Origin: Perspicuibacillus lycopersici | Lineage (GTDB): Bacteria; Bacillota; Bacilli; Bacillales; Caldibacillaceae | Assembly (NCBI RefSeq): GCF_025660475.1 | Contig: NZ_JAOUSF010000004.1 | Span: forward strand, 335,048 to 399,047 | Reading direction: 5' to 3' | DNA length: 64,000 nucleotides | Part shown: piece after piece, positions 1-8,001 of the stretch | Position numbering within the stretch: position 1 is the stretch's first letter | Layout of the letters: every line of letters starts with the position of its first letter | Notes under the pieces: generated by a model | Told to the model about the DNA's origin: nothing | What the model saw: the letters and a program-made list of their open reading frames with translations, nothing else | Databases searched by the model: none | Program-made: the position numbers and the translations under genes

Positions 1-12
1 GTAGGTGTGAGG

Positions 13-291
13 ATGGGCTTCATACTATTCATTTTAGGCATTCCGTTAATTCCGTCTATATTTATCCAAATTGGTATCAAGAGAAAACATGTTGCAGTAA
101 AAACAATAGGCAATATTGTGTTAGCATGGATATGCCAAATTCTCTTTATTATTGCCTATGGATTCTACCTAGCTTCCTTAGGGAAAAATACTTCAGCCTA
201 TGGATGGATGCTTCTGATTTACCTATTTAATTTACCAGTCGCACCTATTTTGTTGATTTTTGTCCAGCTGTTAAAGAAAATGAAGAAATGA
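13..291 (+). CDS. small hydrophobic membrane protein, function unknown
   Basis: A protein of about 92 residues with three hydrophobic stretches (roughly residues 1-18, 32-54 and 63-85) and a basic C-terminal tail ending KKMKK, so an integral membrane protein is likely. The ATG at 13 is preceded by AGGTG at 3-7; an in-frame GTG at 7 is the alternative, and the window edge hides anything further upstream. I recognise no family. It may belong to an operon that starts outside the window. No clear terminator follows. Confidence 0.55.
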   Translation: MGFILFILGIPLIPSIFIQIGIKRKHVAVKTIGNIVLAWICQILFIIAYGFYLASLGKNTSAYGWMLLIYLFNLPVAPILLIFVQLLKKMKK

Positions 292-445
292 ACGACATAT
301 TGTTGCTGTAATTGCATTCCTCCATTTTAAATGTTTATTCGAATCATGAAAAATAGCTTACATAACGTGACGAAAAAGCATATAATAGTTTTCAAGATAT
401 AGGAAGATAGAAAATACAGATCATTGACAATTGGAGGACAACTAG

Positions 446-955
446 ATGATTCAAATTAGGGACGCAAAAATAGACGACCTACCTGCAATGCTTGAAATCT
501 ATAATTATGCAATACTAAACTACACTGCTACTTTTGATATAAATGTACAAACTTTCGCGGAGCGTAAAATCTGGTTTGAAAAATATGGCGGTCGATTGCC
601 ACTAATTGTTGCAGAAGAAGATGGGGAAGTGCTTGGGTACAGCTGCTTGAACCATTTTAAAGAAAAGGATGCCTATGACCGGACGAGTGAATTATCGATT
701 TATATTGCACCAGAGCATCATGGGAAAGGCGTAGGTAGCTTACTGATGAAGGAAATTATCAGACGCGCGGAACAGTTGAATTATCATACCGTTATTGGTG
801 TAATTACTGGTGGAAACGAAGCGAGCGTTAAGCTTCATGAGAAATTCGGCTTCGAGCTAGTGGGTAGTTTAAAAGAGGTTGGCTATAAATTTGGTCAATG
901 GCAAGATGTTCATTATTATCAGCTAATTTTTGCAAATAAAAGGGATGGAAAATGA
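446..955 (+). CDS. GNAT N-acetyltransferase, phosphinothricin-acetyltransferase (Pat/YwnH) type
   Basis: A 169-residue GNAT protein. The acetyl-CoA binding motif A is clear (SIYIAPEHHGKGVGSLLM, about residues 85-102), followed by the N-E-A-S-V-K-L-H-E-K-FGF segment typical of the Pat family, which acetylates amino groups of amino-acid analogues such as phosphinothricin or methionine sulfoximine. The actual substrate cannot be read from sequence. The ATG has a good ribosome-binding site (GGAGG). Its last codons overlap the next gene by four bases (ATGA), so the two acetyltransferases are translationally coupled. Confidence 0.85.
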   Translation: MIQIRDAKIDDLPAMLEIYNYAILNYTATFDINVQTFAERKIWFEKYGGRLPLIVAEEDGEVLGYSCLNHFKEKDAYDRTSELSIYIAPEHHGKGVGSLLMKEIIRRAEQLNYHTVIGVITGGNEASVKLHEKFGFELVGSLKEVGYKFGQWQDVHYYQLIFANKRDGK

Positions 956-1404
956 AAATTATAAAGCTTGTTTCAGCAGAGCTAGCCCCTATGGAATTAT
1001 TATTGACGGCAGATCCCGCTCGTGAACGAATCGAGGAATATTTGGATAAAGGGGAATGCTATGTTTTACAAAAGGATGCGGAAGTTATTGGTACATATGT
1101 TTTATTGCAAACTTCAGCTAGTACAATCGAGTTAATGAACTTAGCGGTTCATGAAAATTACCAAGGAAAAGGCTTGGGCAAAAACTTAATAAAAGACGCG
1201 ATTCTTCGGGCAAAGCAGGCAGGATATCAAACGCTGGAGGTTGGTACTGGAAATTCTAGTTTTGGACAGCTTGCTCTATATCAAAAATGTGGATTTCGTA
1301 TAATAGGGGTTGATCAAAATTTTTTTCTACGAAATTATGATGAGCCTATTATGGAAAATGGCATATGGTGTCGTGATATGATTCGCCTTTCGCAAACCTT
1401 ATAG
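952..1404 (+). CDS. GNAT N-acetyltransferase
   Basis: A 150-residue GNAT protein with motif A LAVHENYQGKGLGKNLI at about residues 63-79 and the later LALYQKCGFR segment. It overlaps the preceding acetyltransferase by four bases and is surely cotranscribed with it. The C-terminal part (FFLRNYDEPIMENG) resembles Bacillus GNATs of the YvbK type, but the substrate is unknown. Transcription probably ends at the hairpin at 1503-1541. Confidence 0.85.
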   Translation: MKIIKLVSAELAPMELLLTADPARERIEEYLDKGECYVLQKDAEVIGTYVLLQTSASTIELMNLAVHENYQGKGLGKNLIKDAILRAKQAGYQTLEVGTGNSSFGQLALYQKCGFRIIGVDQNFFLRNYDEPIMENGIWCRDMIRLSQTL

Positions 1405-1502
1405 GGAAAAAATTTTACGACAAATGGTTATTGTGCAATAAAAAACTCTTTCCAAGTAAAAATAATCGAACGTACAAATTCCATTCAATTTTTTGGTAAA
1501 AG

Positions 1503-1541
1503 AAAAAGCATTCCAAACAAAATGTGTGTGGAATGCTTTTT
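1503..1541. terminator. bidirectional intrinsic terminator between the GNAT pair and guaC
   Basis: A perfect 13-bp stem (AAAAAGCATTCCA at 1503-1515 pairing with 1529-1541) around a 13-nt loop, with A and T runs at both ends. It sits between convergent genes and can serve both. Confidence 0.85.
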
Positions 1542-1567
1542 ACTTTCTTACTGTTTCTATCATCCAA

Positions 1568-2551
1568 TTAATAAATCCGATCCCCATTAAATATCGAGTT
1601 TTTCACAATAACATAATCGACATTACGAATTGCCTTTAACTCTTTTCCGCCAGCATAGGAAATAGAGGATTGAAGATCCTGTTGCATTTCATCTAACGTA
1701 TCTTGAAGTGGACCTTTGTATTCTACATACATTTTTTTCCCTTCAACATTCCGCTTTTCGCCTTTTTGAAACTCGGATGCAGAACCGAAATATTCTTTGT
1801 ATAATTTTCCGTCCTTCTCTATCGTTACCCCTGGAGATTCCTCGTGACCAGCGAATAAGGAACCTATCATCACCATTGTTGCTCCAAAACGTATCGATTT
1901 TGCAATATCTCCATGTGTACGGATACCACCATCTGCAATGATTGGTTTACTTGCGGCTTTTGCACACCAGCGTAATGCTGCCAATTGCCAGCCACCAGTT
2001 CCGAAGCCAGTTTTGATTTTCGTAATACATACTTTCCCAGGTCCAATTCCAACCTTTGTAGCATCTGCGCCAGCATTTTCTAATTCTCTTACAGCCTCAG
2101 GAGTTCCAACATTTCCTGCGATCACAAAAGCGGCTGGCAAATAATTTTTAATATGTTTAATCATATCAATAACTGCATTCGAATGACCATGGGCAATATC
2201 GATTGTAATATATTCAGGCGTTAATTGTGCTTCCGCTAGTTGTTGAACAAATGCATATTCCTCTTCTTTTACACCGACACTGATCGATGCGTATAAGCCA
2301 CGAGCTTGCATATCCTTAACGAAGTCTAGACGTTTCTCAGGCTGGAAACGATGCATAATGTAAAAATAACCATTTTCCGCTAAATGTAGCGCGATTTTTT
2401 CATCTATAATAGTCTGCATATTTGCAGGTACGACTGGCAATTTAAACGTACGTCCACCAAGTATAACAGTTGTATCACATTCTGTACGACTAGATACGAT
2501 ACATTTTGCGGGAATCAATTGAATATCTTCATAATCAAATACATTTTCCAT
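1568..2551 (-). CDS. guaC: GMP reductase
   Basis: A 327-residue TIM-barrel enzyme of the IMPDH/GMPR family that reduces GMP to IMP with NADPH, returning guanine nucleotides to the purine pool. The catalytic cysteine lies in [18 protein letters not shown] (Cys175), and the barrel begins [16 protein letters not shown], as in Bacillus GuaC (about 326 aa). There are no CBS domains, which distinguishes it from IMP dehydrogenase. A longer frame opens at a GTG at 2569, but AGGGGTG lies five bases before the ATG at 2551 and decides the start. A strong promoter lies upstream at 2612-2640. Confidence 0.95.
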   Translation of the reverse strand: MENVFDYEDIQLIPAKCIVSSRTECDTTVILGGRTFKLPVVPANMQTIIDEKIALHLAENGYFYIMHRFQPEKRLDFVKDMQARGLYASISVGVKEEEYAFVQQLAEAQLTPEYITIDIAHGHSNAVIDMIKHIKNYLPAAFVIAGNVGTPEAVRELENAGADATKVGIGPGKVCITKIKTGFGTGGWQLAALRWCAKAASKPIIADGGIRTHGDIAKSIRFGATMVMIGSLFAGHEESPGVTIEKDGKLYKEYFGSASEFQKGEKRNVEGKKMYVEYKGPLQDTLDEMQQDLQSSISYAGGKELKAIRNVDYVIVKNSIFNGDRIY

Positions 2552-2611
2552 AATAGCACCCCTAAACACGAATATTTAAATTAAATTTTAATTATTTCGT
2601 TCGCAATTGGT

Positions 2612-2640
2612 ACTATACCTTATTTTTTTCTATGTGTCAA
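2612..2640 (-). promoter_or_regulatory. sigma-A promoter of guaC
   Basis: Reading the minus strand, TTGACA (2640-2635) is followed after exactly 17 bp by TATAGT (2617-2612). The start codon is about 60 bp downstream. No purine riboswitch or PurBox was recognised here. Confidence 0.75.
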
Positions 2641-2781
2641 AGAGTTTATCGGAATGACAGTAATTTCCAGTCTTTTAACGAAATTCTCTATCAATCAGCT
2701 TTGATAGTTTCAGGAATGGATGTTTCGTGTTAAGCTTTATGTAAAAATTTATCGAAAGTTCATGCATTGGAGGAGAAGGTT

Positions 2782-3510
2782 ATGAAACGACCAGTAATAG
2801 GTGTTATGCCTTTATATGATGAGGAAAAAGAAAGCTACTGGATGCTTCCTAGTTATTTAAAGGGAATAGTGGAAGCAGGTGGAATACCTATCATTTTGCC
2901 GTTAATAAATGACTCAGAAGCGATTAAACAATTGGTTGAAAGTCTTGATGGATTTCTATTAACTGGCGGTCAAGATGTGAATCCGGAATTATATGGAGAA
3001 AGGGCAAGTAGCCTATGTGGCAAACCTCTGTTAGCTCGTGATACGCTTGAAGAATTCGTTATAAAATATGCGCTTGAGGCAGATAAACCAATATTGGGGA
3101 TTTGCCGAGGCTTGCAAATACTCAATGCTGTTTTAGGCGGAACCCTTTATCAGGATATTCCAACACAAGTAAACGAAGGGAAAACGATTGTTCATCAACA
3201 AGAAAAACCGTACGATACTCCGATTCATGCGATACATATTGAAAAAAATAGTTTATTATACGATCTGTATCAACAAGAATGTGTTCTGGTAAATAGCCTT
3301 CACCATCAAGGTATAAAAACATTAGCAAAATCACTTCATTGTGAAGCGTTAGCAGAAGATGGTATCGTGGAGGCAGCCTTTATGCCAGGGAAAAAATTTG
3401 TTCATGCGCTTCAATGGCATCCGGAATATATGTTGGAAGTGGATGAGCCAAGCAGAAAACTATTTCAATCATTTGTTACGCATTGTGTGAAGCTTCGAAA
3501 GCTATCTTAA
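2782..3510 (+). CDS. class I glutamine-amidotransferase-like hydrolase (peptidase C26, PuuD-like)
   Basis: A 242-residue enzyme of the gamma-glutamyl-GABA hydrolase family. The nucleophile elbow GICRGLQ puts the catalytic Cys at about 108, and the HPEY motif near the C terminus supplies His and Glu of the triad. TGGQDVNP at about 61-68 is a family signature. The family hydrolyses gamma-glutamyl amides, as in putrescine catabolism in E. coli; here no other Puu genes are adjacent, so the substrate is open. The ATG at 2782 is chosen because AGGAG lies just upstream; an in-frame TTG at 2767 is inside that leader. Confidence 0.85.
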   Translation: MKRPVIGVMPLYDEEKESYWMLPSYLKGIVEAGGIPIILPLINDSEAIKQLVESLDGFLLTGGQDVNPELYGERASSLCGKPLLARDTLEEFVIKYALEADKPILGICRGLQILNAVLGGTLYQDIPTQVNEGKTIVHQQEKPYDTPIHAIHIEKNSLLYDLYQQECVLVNSLHHQGIKTLAKSLHCEALAEDGIVEAAFMPGKKFVHALQWHPEYMLEVDEPSRKLFQSFVTHCVKLRKLS

Positions 3511-3516
3511 AAGAGA

Positions 3517-3557
3517 AAAAAGGAAATGAGACGAAAGGTACGCTTCATTTCCTTTTT
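3517..3557. terminator. bidirectional intrinsic terminator
   Basis: AAAAAGGAAATGA at 3517-3529 pairs with TCATTTCCTTTTT at 3545-3557. It lies between the convergent C26 hydrolase and helicase genes. Confidence 0.85.
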
Positions 3558-3562
3558 GTTTA

Positions 3563-4717
3563 TTATTTTTTTATGCTGTTTTTTTGTCCGACAATATCGA
3601 CAATTTTTCCTTGATATAATTGCTTCTCTGTAAACGTCAGTCCTAGTTCATGACTCATTTTCTTTAAGAAGCTTTCTTCCCTTGCGTTAACAAGTGAAAT
3701 AACTGTTCCTTCCTTGCCCATCCGTCCAGTCCGACCAGAGCGATGTAAATATTGTGTTGTCGTTTTTGGAAAATCAAAATGGATGACATATGTTACATCT
3801 TCAATATCTAAGCCTCTTGCAGCTACATCTGTCGTTAATAATAACGGGATTTTTCCGGAACGGAAATTTTTCATTGACTGCTGTCTTTCCATTTTTTTTG
3901 ATTCGCCGGCAAGTACAGCTAAAGGAATGCCATGATAGGCAAGCTTCGCTTCTGCTTCCTCAACTTTTTCCACGGTCTTAAGAAAAGCAATAGTCCGACC
4001 AGAGATGGTATGGATGATTTTTCGCAGCAAGTCGATTTTATCTCGTTGCTCACAAACAAAATATATATGATTTGTATTTGTTTGATCAATATTTTCTTCG
4101 ACTCGAATTACTTGTGGATCCTGCATAAACCCTTTTGCAATCGTTTCGGTTTGAGGAGAGATTGTTGCTGAGAAAAATAATACTTGGCGATCACGTAAAG
4201 TTGCTTTTATGATGCTTTGAACATTTCCTAAATGCTCTGGTGATACCAATTGATCTGCTTCATCAACGACAACGGTATGGACCTCGTGCATTTTTAATTT
4301 TTTCATTTTAATTAGCTCGACAATACGACCAGTAGTCCCAACAACAATTTGTGGTTTTTCCTTTAGCTTTTCTACTTGTTTTTTCACATTTGCACCGCCA
4401 ATAAAGGATGCACTACCGATTGTCGTACCTTTTGTCCATTTTCGAACCTGATCTAATATTTGCATTACGAGTTCACGGGAAGGAGCCAGTATGACCACTT
4501 GAACACTTTTTTTTGATTCGTCCAATTTTTCAATAACAGGAAGCAGGTAGGCAAGTGTTTTCCCAGTACCAGTAGGGGATTCACATATGACATCCTTTCC
4601 TTCTAGTATTGCTGGAATTGCTTGATCCTGTATATTAGTTGGGGCTTGGAATCCAGACTCCTTCCAAACCGATTGTATATATGGTTTCATTGTTTCTAAC
4701 TGTAAGCTGTTTGCCAT
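3563..4717 (-). CDS. yfmL: DEAD-box ATP-dependent RNA helicase, YfmL type
   Basis: A 384-residue two-domain SF2 helicase. Motif I SPTGTGKT (47-54), DEAD (152-155), SAT (183-185), ARGLD and HRSGRTGR are all present. The text around motif Ia (ILAPSRELVMQI) and IGGANVKKQVEKLK matches Bacillus YfmL, a compact DEAD protein without a long C-terminal RNA-binding tail that is linked to 50S ribosome assembly. Motif Ib reads GTTGR instead of the usual GTPGR. The gene is monocistronic, with AAAGGATGG before its ATG and its own terminator downstream. Confidence 0.9.
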   Translation of the reverse strand: MANSLQLETMKPYIQSVWKESGFQAPTNIQDQAIPAILEGKDVICESPTGTGKTLAYLLPVIEKLDESKKSVQVVILAPSRELVMQILDQVRKWTKGTTIGSASFIGGANVKKQVEKLKEKPQIVVGTTGRIVELIKMKKLKMHEVHTVVVDEADQLVSPEHLGNVQSIIKATLRDRQVLFFSATISPQTETIAKGFMQDPQVIRVEENIDQTNTNHIYFVCEQRDKIDLLRKIIHTISGRTIAFLKTVEKVEEAEAKLAYHGIPLAVLAGESKKMERQQSMKNFRSGKIPLLLTTDVAARGLDIEDVTYVIHFDFPKTTTQYLHRSGRTGRMGKEGTVISLVNAREESFLKKMSHELGLTFTEKQLYQGKIVDIVGQKNSIKK

Positions 4718-4828
4718 TTATTTGTACCATCCTTTTTACCTATTGCTATATATCATTCTATTCTAATCGAAAATGCTGCTTAGTACAAAATTTTCCTGAA
4801 GAAGTGGTGAAAATAATATAGCAGCGAG

Positions 4829-5449
4829 TCAATTATTCGCTGCTAACCGTCCAAGTGGACCATTTTCATCGATAAGATCTTGAATGCTGTACACATTAAT
4901 AGGAAACATAGGAAAGCCAAATACATATGGAGTGATGTCATAAAGTTGAAAATAAATCACTAATGTTTTATCTGCTAAATAAAAATCTTGATCTGGTTTA
5001 ATTACGGTAAAATCATCAATTAGTTCAATATTTCGTTCCTTAATTTGTAGATGAATAAGCTCTGAAAGTCTTTCAATATAATTACTTCCCGGCTTAAATA
5101 GGCTTTGAAGTGTACAGATTTTATTGTCCTTCAAATCGAACGTTAACGAATGGATGAAGGTCATTCCATGTGCCGCATGATAGTGATACGTATAGTTGGA
5201 TAGGTAGAGACTTAATACATCCCGTTGATTATTTTTGATTTCAAATGAACCGATCATTTCTTCAACGGTTGAAGGTATATCCCCTACTTGCAAATTAATT
5301 AGCTGCTGGGTATGTTGAACGATTGTTTGATTCACAAGGTTTTCGAAGTGTTGATTTTTCATGCCACTAACAAGTGGGTAGTAAATAGTCTTTTTCGGTC
5401 CGCTTGTTATTTTCAATGGTTGAATAATAACGGGTAAGGAAGTGGGCAT
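4829..5449 (-). CDS. DUF3298-type protein, function unknown
   Basis: A 206-residue protein without a signal peptide. Its second half (about residues 85-200: SLTFDLKDNKICTLQSLF ... FGFPMFPINV) resembles the DUF3298 domain found at the C terminus of RsiV-type anti-sigma factors and in stand-alone Bacillus proteins. No transmembrane segment is visible, so it should be cytosolic unless exported by another route. AAGGAGG lies eight bases before the ATG. It stands alone, divergent from the doxX cluster. Confidence 0.65.
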   Translation of the reverse strand: MPTSLPVIIQPLKITSGPKKTIYYPLVSGMKNQHFENLVNQTIVQHTQQLINLQVGDIPSTVEEMIGSFEIKNNQRDVLSLYLSNYTYHYHAAHGMTFIHSLTFDLKDNKICTLQSLFKPGSNYIERLSELIHLQIKERNIELIDDFTVIKPDQDFYLADKTLVIYFQLYDITPYVFGFPMFPINVYSIQDLIDENGPLGRLAANN

Positions 5450-5537
5450 TGTTATCCTCCTTCTTTTTTCAACGTTTATCCCATACTATTCTTTAAAAGT
5501 TAGAAAGTGAACATTATCGAAACAAATTAGCATAGTG

Positions 5538-5693
5538 GTGACAATATCGTGACATCGGTTGCAAGGAGGAATTGATTACGATATATTAAACGTGTAGTTA
5601 TAGTGAAATATTTCACAAATATAACTTTGTAATAATCAATAGTTTGTAAAGCAATCATTATTTTTTTAGGGAGATTTGTGAATTGATTCACAA
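5538..5693 (+). promoter_or_regulatory. promoter and two Rex-like operators of doxX copy 1
   Basis: TTGCAA (5559-5564), a 17-bp spacer and TATATT (5582-5587) form a sigma-A promoter. Two operators of the form TTGTGAA-N4-TTCACAA follow: 5601-5618 (one mismatch, just after the predicted start) and 5676-5693 (perfect). Upstream of -35, GTGACA occurs twice, 11 bp apart (5538 and 5549). The palindromes fit the Rex consensus of Gram-positive bacteria and also partly fit FNR-like TGTGA-N6-TCACA sites. Confidence 0.7.
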
Positions 5694-5720
5694 AAAATAT
5701 TTTAGTTGGAGGTAACAAAA

Positions 5721-6239
5721 ATGGAAAAACAACAATGGTGGACAAATCCTCTAGTAAGTGTAATCTGGACAGTTGCTAGAATTTGGCTAGGAATCCAATG
5801 GATCGAAGGAGCATGGCATAAATTTGCCGATGGTTTTGACGCCAGTGGATTTTTACAAGGAGCAATTGCAAAAGCAAGCGGTGAAGCACCAGTAGTACAA
5901 GGCTGGTATGGCGCATTTCTAGAACATTTCGCAATGCCGAATGTAGAAATCTTTAACATAGTGATTCCATTGGGAGAATTGTTAGTAGGTCTTGGTTTAA
6001 TACTTGGAGCAGCAACAATCCCAGCATTAATCGCAGGCGCATTCATGAATTTAAACTTCCTATTAGCAGGAACAATTAGCACAAACCCAACATTATTTGC
6101 TGTAGCAGTTATCCTATTATTTGCAGGCGCAGGCACATACTACTATGGTGTGGACCGATTCGCAATTCCAATGGTTAAAACATATTTCCAAAACAGACAT
6201 AACCGCGGAAATAAAACGAAAAAGGTAGCGACAGTTTAG
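5721..6239 (+). CDS. DoxX-family membrane protein, copy 1
   Basis: A 172-residue four-helix membrane protein of the DoxX/MauE superfamily; ARIWLGIQWIEGAWHKF opens the first helix region and the C terminus is basic (NRHNRGNKTKK). DoxX proteins are linked to quinone-dependent oxidation, as in archaeal thiosulfate:quinone oxidoreductase, but no activity is established for this subtype. The ATG at 5721 is chosen over a TTG at 5706 because TTGGAGG forms the ribosome-binding site. It is the most diverged of copies 1-3, and the set of four is described in the findings. Confidence 0.85.
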   Translation: MEKQQWWTNPLVSVIWTVARIWLGIQWIEGAWHKFADGFDASGFLQGAIAKASGEAPVVQGWYGAFLEHFAMPNVEIFNIVIPLGELLVGLGLILGAATIPALIAGAFMNLNFLLAGTISTNPTLFAVAVILLFAGAGTYYYGVDRFAIPMVKTYFQNRHNRGNKTKKVATV

Positions 6240-6257
6240 CAAAATGAATTTAGGAAA

Positions 6258-6298
6258 GCGAGTCAGCCAGGAATCCCCTGGTTGGCTTGTTTTTTTTG
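6258..6298 (+). terminator. intrinsic terminator of doxX copy 1
   Basis: AGTCAGCCAGG at 6261-6271 pairs with CCTGGTTGGCTT (6278-6287, one G-U wobble), followed by a run of eight T. Confidence 0.8.
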
Positions 6299-6397
6299 TC
6301 GATTTTAAGGTTTTAATCGGATTTGGAGGAAGAAGGGGAGAGAAAATCGTTTTGACGGAGTGTCTCAAAAGCATTAGGAGCAGAAAAAGTTGCAGAA

Positions 6398-7177
6398 ATC
6401 CGTTAGATAGAAGGTCTCAAACGGATTTTGTGTAAGAAAGTGGGCTAAAATCCGTTAGAAGGATGGTCTCAATCGGGTTTTGAGCAAGAAAGTGGGTTAA
6501 AATCCGTTAGAAGGAAGGTAGCAATCGGATTTTGAGTAGGAAAATGGGTTAAAATCCTTTAGAAGGAAGGTATCAATCGGGTTTTGAGTAGGAAAAATGG
6601 TTAAAATCCGTTAGAAGGAAGGTATCAATCGGGTTTTGAGTAGGAAAGTGGGCTAAAATCCGTTAGAAGGAAGGTATCAATCGGGTTTTGAGCAAGAAAG
6701 TGGGCTAAAATCCGTTAGAAGGAAGGTATCAAAAGGATTTCAAGCAAAAAAAGGAGCGAAAATCCGTTAGATGTGAGGTGTCAAAAGGATTTTGGTCAAA
6801 AAAAGGAGCGATAATCCGTTAGATGTGAGGTGTCAAAAGGATTTTGAGCAAAAAAGTGGGCTAAAATCCTTTTGAAGGAAGGTATCAATAGGATTTTGAG
6901 AAAAAAAAGGATCGAAAATCCATTAGAAGGGAGGTATCAAAAGGAATTCGGTCAAAAAAAGGATCGAAAATCCTTTAGAAGGAAGGTCTCAATCTGATTT
7001 TGAGCAAGAAAGTTGATAAAAATCCGATAGATGGATGGCCACAAAAGGATTTTGGTCAAAAAAAGGAACGAAAATCCTTTAGAAGGAAGGTCTCAAAAGG
7101 ATTTTGAGAAAAAAAGTGATTCCAAATCCGCTTGATAGTAGACATCATAAGGATTACATACAAGCAAAGAACCAACA
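6398..7177. repeat. tandem array 1: 15 units of exactly 52 bp, non-coding
   Basis: The anchor ATCC recurs at 6398, 6450, 6502, 6554, 6606, 6658, 6710, 6762, 6814, 6866, 6918, 6970, 7022, 7074 and 7126: a spacing of 52 bp with no indel. The unit reads roughly AAAATCCGTTAGAAGGAAGG, then TATCAATCGGGTTTTGAG, then a variable GCAAGAAAGTGGGCT part. It contains short inverted arms (AAAATCC / GGATTTT). 52 is not a multiple of 3, so the array is not coding. It fills the 1.1-kb gap between doxX copies 1 and 2. A looser unit may precede 6398. Confidence 0.95.
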
Positions 7178-7215
7178 TAACCAACATAACCAACATAACC
7201 AACATAACCAACATA
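7172..7215. repeat. 9-bp short tandem repeat
   Basis: CCAACATAA is repeated 4.9 times just before the doxX copy 2 promoter region. Slippage here could change the distance to upstream sequence but not the promoter itself. Confidence 0.9.
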
Positions 7216-7237
7216 TTAACGTTTACAAACATAAAAA

Positions 7238-7396
7238 ATGACAAAATGGTGACAAGGCTTGCAATGGGAATAAAAGTGCGGTATATTAAACGTGTAGAAG
7301 ATAGTGAAACATTTCACAAATAAAAACTCAATATTAACTAGTTAAAGCAAAAGCAATTATTCCTTTTTTAAAACATATTTGTGAAAAACTTCACAA
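7238..7396 (+). promoter_or_regulatory. promoter and two Rex-like operators of doxX copy 2
   Basis: TTGCAA (7259-7264)-N17-TATATT (7282-7287) matches copy 1 in sequence and layout. Operators are at 7302-7319 (TAGTGAA-ACAT-TTCACAA) and 7379-7396 (TTGTGAA-AAAC-TTCACAA, perfect arms). ATGACA and GTGACA lie 11 bp apart at 7238 and 7249. Confidence 0.7.
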
Positions 7397-7427
7397 CTAA
7401 CAACTAAAATATATGGAGGAAATAAAA

Positions 7428-7943
7428 ATGAAAAAACAATGGTTCAATAACCCAATCGTAAACGTAATTTGGACAGTGGCAAGAATTTGGTTAGGACTTC
7501 AATGGATCGAAGGAGCGTGGCATAAATTTACTGGTGGGTTTGATGCAGCAGGATTTTTACAAGGCGCAATCGCCAAAGCCGGAGGTGAGGCACCAGTAGT
7601 CCAAGGCTGGTACGGAGCATTTCTAGAACATTTCGCAATGCCAAATGTAGAAATCTTTAATGTCGTCATCCCAGTCGGAGAATTCCTAGTAGGCATTGGT
7701 TTAATACTTGGGGCAGCAACAATTCCAGCATTAATCGCCGGGGCATTCATGAACTTGAACTTCTTATTAGCAGGAACAATCAGCACAAACCCAGTATTAT
7801 TAGCAGTAGCAGTTATCTTATTATTCATCGGAGCAGGCACATACTACTACGGTGTGGACCGATTCGCAGTCCCAATGATCAAAACATATTTCGCAAACAG
7901 ACATAACCGTGGCAATAAAGTGAAGAAAGTAGCAACTGTTTAA
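7428..7943 (+). CDS. DoxX-family membrane protein, copy 2
   Basis: A 171-residue four-helix DoxX protein. The protein is identical to copy 3 (10862-11377); the two genes differ at six positions, all synonymous, and the near-identity extends upstream through the promoter to about 7232. This points to recent duplication or gene conversion. The start at 7428 is chosen because the in-frame ATG at 7413 lies within the ribosome-binding site ATGGAGGA. Confidence 0.85.
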   Translation: MKKQWFNNPIVNVIWTVARIWLGLQWIEGAWHKFTGGFDAAGFLQGAIAKAGGEAPVVQGWYGAFLEHFAMPNVEIFNVVIPVGEFLVGIGLILGAATIPALIAGAFMNLNFLLAGTISTNPVLLAVAVILLFIGAGTYYYGVDRFAVPMIKTYFANRHNRGNKVKKVATV

Positions 7944-7950
7944 CAATAAA

Positions 7951-7986
7951 AAAACAAGTCAGCCAGAAACATGGCTGACTTGTTTT
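7951..7986. terminator. bidirectional terminator between doxX copy 2 and ktrB
   Basis: AAAACAAGTCAGCCA (7951-7965) pairs perfectly with 7972-7986 around a 6-nt loop, between convergent genes. Confidence 0.9.
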
Positions 7987-8001
7987 CATTTGACATTTTA
8001 A

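Noticed and set aside
6398..7177. CRISPR array
   Set aside because: Repeats are contiguous, diverged and without unique spacers of constant size, and there are no cas genes; the same holds for 60696-61787.
7132..7323. Open frames across the 9-bp repeat (both strands)
   Set aside because: Low-complexity translation (NITNITNIT or MLVMLVMLV) caused by the 9-bp repeat, no ribosome-binding site, overlapping the doxX promoter.
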